Below, one piece after another: positions 60,975-64,000 of a stretch of 64,000 nt of DNA. This DNA is from Ilyonectria destructans (taxonomy: Eukaryota > Ascomycota > Sordariomycetes > Hypocreales > Nectriaceae). Position 1 is the stretch's first letter. Each line of letters starts with the position of its first letter. The DNA lies in NCBI GenBank assembly GCA_020740775.1, contig JAHEWK010000007.1, forward strand, positions 3,038,001-3,102,000, given 5' to 3'. Made by a program: the position numbers and the translations under genes. The notes under the pieces are model-generated. The model did no database searches. It saw nothing but the letters and a program-made list of their open reading frames with translations, and was not told where the DNA came from.

Positions 60975-62044
60975 GATATTTACTGTATAGTAGAATAAAG
61001 GTGCAGGCAGTGTTATATAATAGGCTGCCTGTTATAACTATTAAATTAGGCTTAGTTTTTAGCTTGCTTACTGGGTTAAACCTTTAAAGCTTCTTAAGTT
61101 AGTTTCTAAATATACTTCTATTTAAATCTTTAAAGAAACTTAAGTTTAGTCCTGCTAATTTCTATCTATATCAGTCTAATTATTTATCTTATAGTAGAGT
61201 ATTTATATAGCAGTACTTTAAAGACTTTTTAGCTTTAAGAATATTATTAATTAAATAAAGTATTTAAACTGCTTAGGGTATTACTCTTATTACTAAAAGA
61301 AAGCTTTATTAATTTTAAGGAATTTAGTATATTATATCTATTTCAAGCTATACTCAGTTAGCTATTTATATTGCAGAATATATAAGGTAATTAAACTTAA
61401 GAGGGTGTTTTAATAGAATATATTTAAATAGAGCTAATTAGAAAGAATAAATTAAATAAATTAAGTTTTAAGGTAAATTTTAAATATAAAGTAGATTTAG
61501 AATTTATTATAAATATAAATTACTTAATTTAGAAAATAACTTAAGCTTAAAGTTATTTTATTAGTAAAGTAATTAAATACTTATATAATAATATTTATAG
61601 AGTAATTTAAATATAGCTTTCTTACTTAAGGTAGATATTTCTTATAATACTACTTTAAAAGTATTTTTTATTTTTATATTTTTAATATTATAGCTTAAGC
61701 TAATTAGCTTATAATTTATATTAAAAACTTATTTATTTAAAATAAAATAATAAGTTTACTAATAGATTATTAAAAGACCTATTTAAATTACTAGTAATTT
61801 TAAATAACTTTAAGTACTTTACTTAATATATAATTATTTAAAAAGTATATATTTAGTATAAATAGCTTTTTAGCTATTAATATAATTTAATTATATTAAG
61901 TATTTTTTACTTTACTATTATTAAATATAATATATTTATTTAAGTTTTAATCTATTTAATTTTCTATTATATAAATTACTAATTAAAATTAGCCTACTTT
62001 AAATTTATAAGTATAGTATAGTATACTAATTATTATATATATAT
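60975..62044. other. AT-rich relic sequence
   Basis: RIP-like composition after the first 100 bases. I see no gene or classifiable repeat. It separates the gypsy element from the second copy of the promoter/leader sequence. Confidence 0.45.
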
Positions 62045-64000
62045 TCAGTATATACTATTTTACCTATATTTAGGCCTATAAAACTCCTACTAACTAATTT
62101 AGGAAGGAAAAACCTTCTAGCTATCTAGCTATAAAATAAAAACCTTACTGCAGTTTTACTTAGCTACCTTTAGAGGTATAATATTATTATTAGGTCTATA
62201 TTAGTAATTTTATTACTAGCTTTATTTAGGTTTATAGCTTATATAATTACCCTTCTTTTAGTTCTAACTGCCTTAGGATTATAAAGAAGCTAATAGAGGT
62301 TTTCTCTATAGGATTATAGCAACTAATACTGCACCCCATATTTATCTGCTTTTATCTGCTTCTATAGCTACTGCAGTAATACTGCAGTAGCCCTTTGCAG
62401 TATAATACTCTAGATGCCTTTATAGTGGCCCCCCGGGCCTCTACCGGTATCTTAGAGCTTGGCCTTTTCTTCTTCCAGTTATATAACCCTTATATATCGG
62501 TGTGTATATAGATGCTAGGTCTGCGCTGATATTTGCTTGGTTTCTTAGCTCTATATTTCCTGGGGTAGGTTAGCTCTGCGGCAATATAGGGCTTGCTTTA
62601 TATTGCCTTAGCGGCCTTTATTCTTACTTTCTTCTTACTTTTACTTTAGGCCCTTAATAGCCTTATCTATATAACTATCCCTATACCCCTAAGATTTAGG
62701 GGTTTAGAGCCTACCTAAGATTTCTTCTTGGCTCTATAAAAGGCCTCTTTCCCTTTATTTCTTTCTTTTCTTTTTCTTTCTTTTTTATTATCTTCCTGCT
62801 GCTCCTACTGCAGCTATCTCTTATAAGTCTTTTATTCCTCCCTCTATAGTCTCTATATTATTACTAAGTCCCTACTAACTTAAAGGTAGTTATCTTTTTT
62901 CTTTTTAGTTTCTACTTATATACCTACTGCAATTTTATCTTAATTCTGCTACTATAACCCTCTATTTATCTTTTAATAAGAAGAAGGCAGTATAGACTAC
63001 TAAGTGCTATAAGAAGGCTACTAAGAAGAAGACCCTTACTAATATTACTGTAGCTATAAAGCTTCTTTATAAGGAGGTAGAGAAGGAGGAGGTACTTATC
63101 TGTAAGTATATTTACCTCAATAAGAAGGCTGCTATAACTGGCAAATATACTCTTAATAATACTATAGAGGGTTTACTTAAGGCTTCTAAGAAGCTAAAAA
63201 TATCTACCTCTTTATCTATTATAATAGAAGTTTCTAATAAGCCTTCCTCCCTTTTAGTTAATATAAAAAAGCTCTTTCTTATCTCTATAAGTTCTCTATA
63301 ATATCCCTATAGTATTCCTACTAACTATTTTATAGAAGGTTAGTAGTTACTATTCTCTCCTCTATATCTATTATACTCAGTTAATAGTTTCAGTCTGTAT
63401 TTCTAGCTGATTTTACTTTATCTATAGTATATTATTTTTATAATTTTACTGCAGTTTTCTTTTTTCTTTAATATTAACTTTTATCTAGATTCTAATAGTT
63501 ACTATACCTATTATATAAAGAGGAAGTATATTTATATTTCAGTAAGTAGCCTCTATAGTAGCTCTATATTAATACTTACTCCCTTTAGATTTCTAATTAT
63601 TTTAGTAATCTTATTATTTCTATTTAGGCTCTATCTATAGTTTATTTTATTTAATATTATATCTATAAGGCTGTAGGTAAGATACTTAACTATATAGATA
63701 TCTCTATAGTTATATAGTATTCCTACTAATTTATTATAGCCTAATAATATAAATAAGATTAAGGAGATTTTTAGCTATTATAACTAGTAGGCTATTACTG
63801 CAGCTTCTAGTAGGGGAAAGATAAAAAATAAAATAGCTACTAGACTGACTCTAAGGGCCTTTAGTAGGGGCTTTATAGCTGCTAAGACTAACTATCTTCT
63901 TTATTACCTTATTATTCTTAGTAAGGTTCTTATTATTAGTATTAGGCTTTTAGTTTCTTTAGATAATAATAATAATAGTATTATTAGTAAGTAAATACTC
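62045..64000 (+). mobile_element. Second copy of the GC-island promoter and 5' gene end (partial, runs off the window)
   Basis: 62045-62270 aligns with 36478-36697 (TATACTATTTTACCTATAT, AGGCCTATA, GGTCTATATTAGTAAT, AAACCTTACTGCAGTTT). GGCCCCCCGGGCC at about 62429, a GGCTCTATAAAAGGCC TATA box at about 62730 and a CT-rich leader follow in the same order as the island at 36590-37580. From about 62970 a Lys-rich frame follows (K-K-A-T-K-K-K-T-L, K-E-V-E-K-E-E-V-L, L-L-K-A-S-K-K-L-K) and stays mostly open to about 63300. RIP is milder here than at 36.2 kb's flanks but heavier than in the island. No TIR is evident to the left. Superfamily is unknown. Confidence 0.5.

Noticed and set aside
1..64000. 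A Starship giant mobile element
   Set aside because: The accessory cargo (HET gene, regulators, nitroreductase relic) would fit, but no tyrosine-recombinase captain (DUF3435) or element end could be found.
1..64000. CRISPR arrays, rRNA or tRNA genes
   Set aside because: No regularly spaced repeats, no rRNA sequence and no cloverleaf with internal A and B boxes were noticed. The organism is a fungus, in which CRISPR arrays are not expected.

Overview
This window looks like accessory sequence from a filamentous ascomycete (Pezizomycotina). Reasons: short GT-AG introns of 55-166 bp inside otherwise compact genes, two Zn2Cys6 regulators, a HET-domain protein, and long AT-rich blocks almost free of CpA, TpG and CpG, which is the footprint of repeat-induced point mutation (RIP). 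I cannot name the species. Roughly three quarters of the window is RIP-degraded transposon sequence. Genes occur only in a few GC-balanced islands.

Layout. 1-153: in-frame 3' end of an unidentified gene. 230-10030: AT-rich relic block. 10030-10620: C-terminal remnant of a hAT transposase. 10697-12922 (-): an intact 741-codon HET-domain gene. 13159-19806: an inverted solo LTR, then a Ty1/copia element with 192-bp LTRs, RIP-mutated inside, with a solo Ty3-type LTR nested in it. 19809-24300: gene island with a mitochondrial complex I PSST (NDUFS7/NuoB-type) gene on the minus strand, head-to-head with a regulator carrying both a zinc-finger and a Zn2Cys6 motif, flanked by gene relics. 24360-36220: AT-rich block with a minus-strand Ty3/gypsy relic (reverse transcriptase and integrase still readable). 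36223-39787: a terminal-inverted-repeat element that keeps a very GC-rich promoter and 5' coding island. 42683-44578: fold-back and single-end derivatives of it. 45911-47802: a four-exon Zn2Cys6 regulator. 48434-48611: a MITE-like element with 37-bp inverted ends. 49240-49930 (-): a nitroreductase pseudogene. 50270-52301: LTR debris. 52507-60974: a nearly full-length Ty3/gypsy element with readable gag, protease, RT, RNase H, integrase and an extra antisense gene. 62045-64000: a second, divergent copy of the promoter and 5' end seen in the 36.2-39.8 kb element.

The intact genes (HET protein, PSST subunit, two regulators) do not form an obvious pathway. The most functionally suggestive unit is the divergent pair at 20.3-23.3 kb: a complete but divergent copy of the inhibitor-binding complex I subunit, sharing a 314-bp promoter with a dedicated-looking regulator. 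This is the arrangement expected of a target-duplication resistance gene, but no biosynthetic enzyme is visible in the window, so that reading is inference. The retroelements show RIP at their catalytic codons (YVDD to YINN, YLDD to YLNN and YLND), so none of the readable copies can be autonomous.
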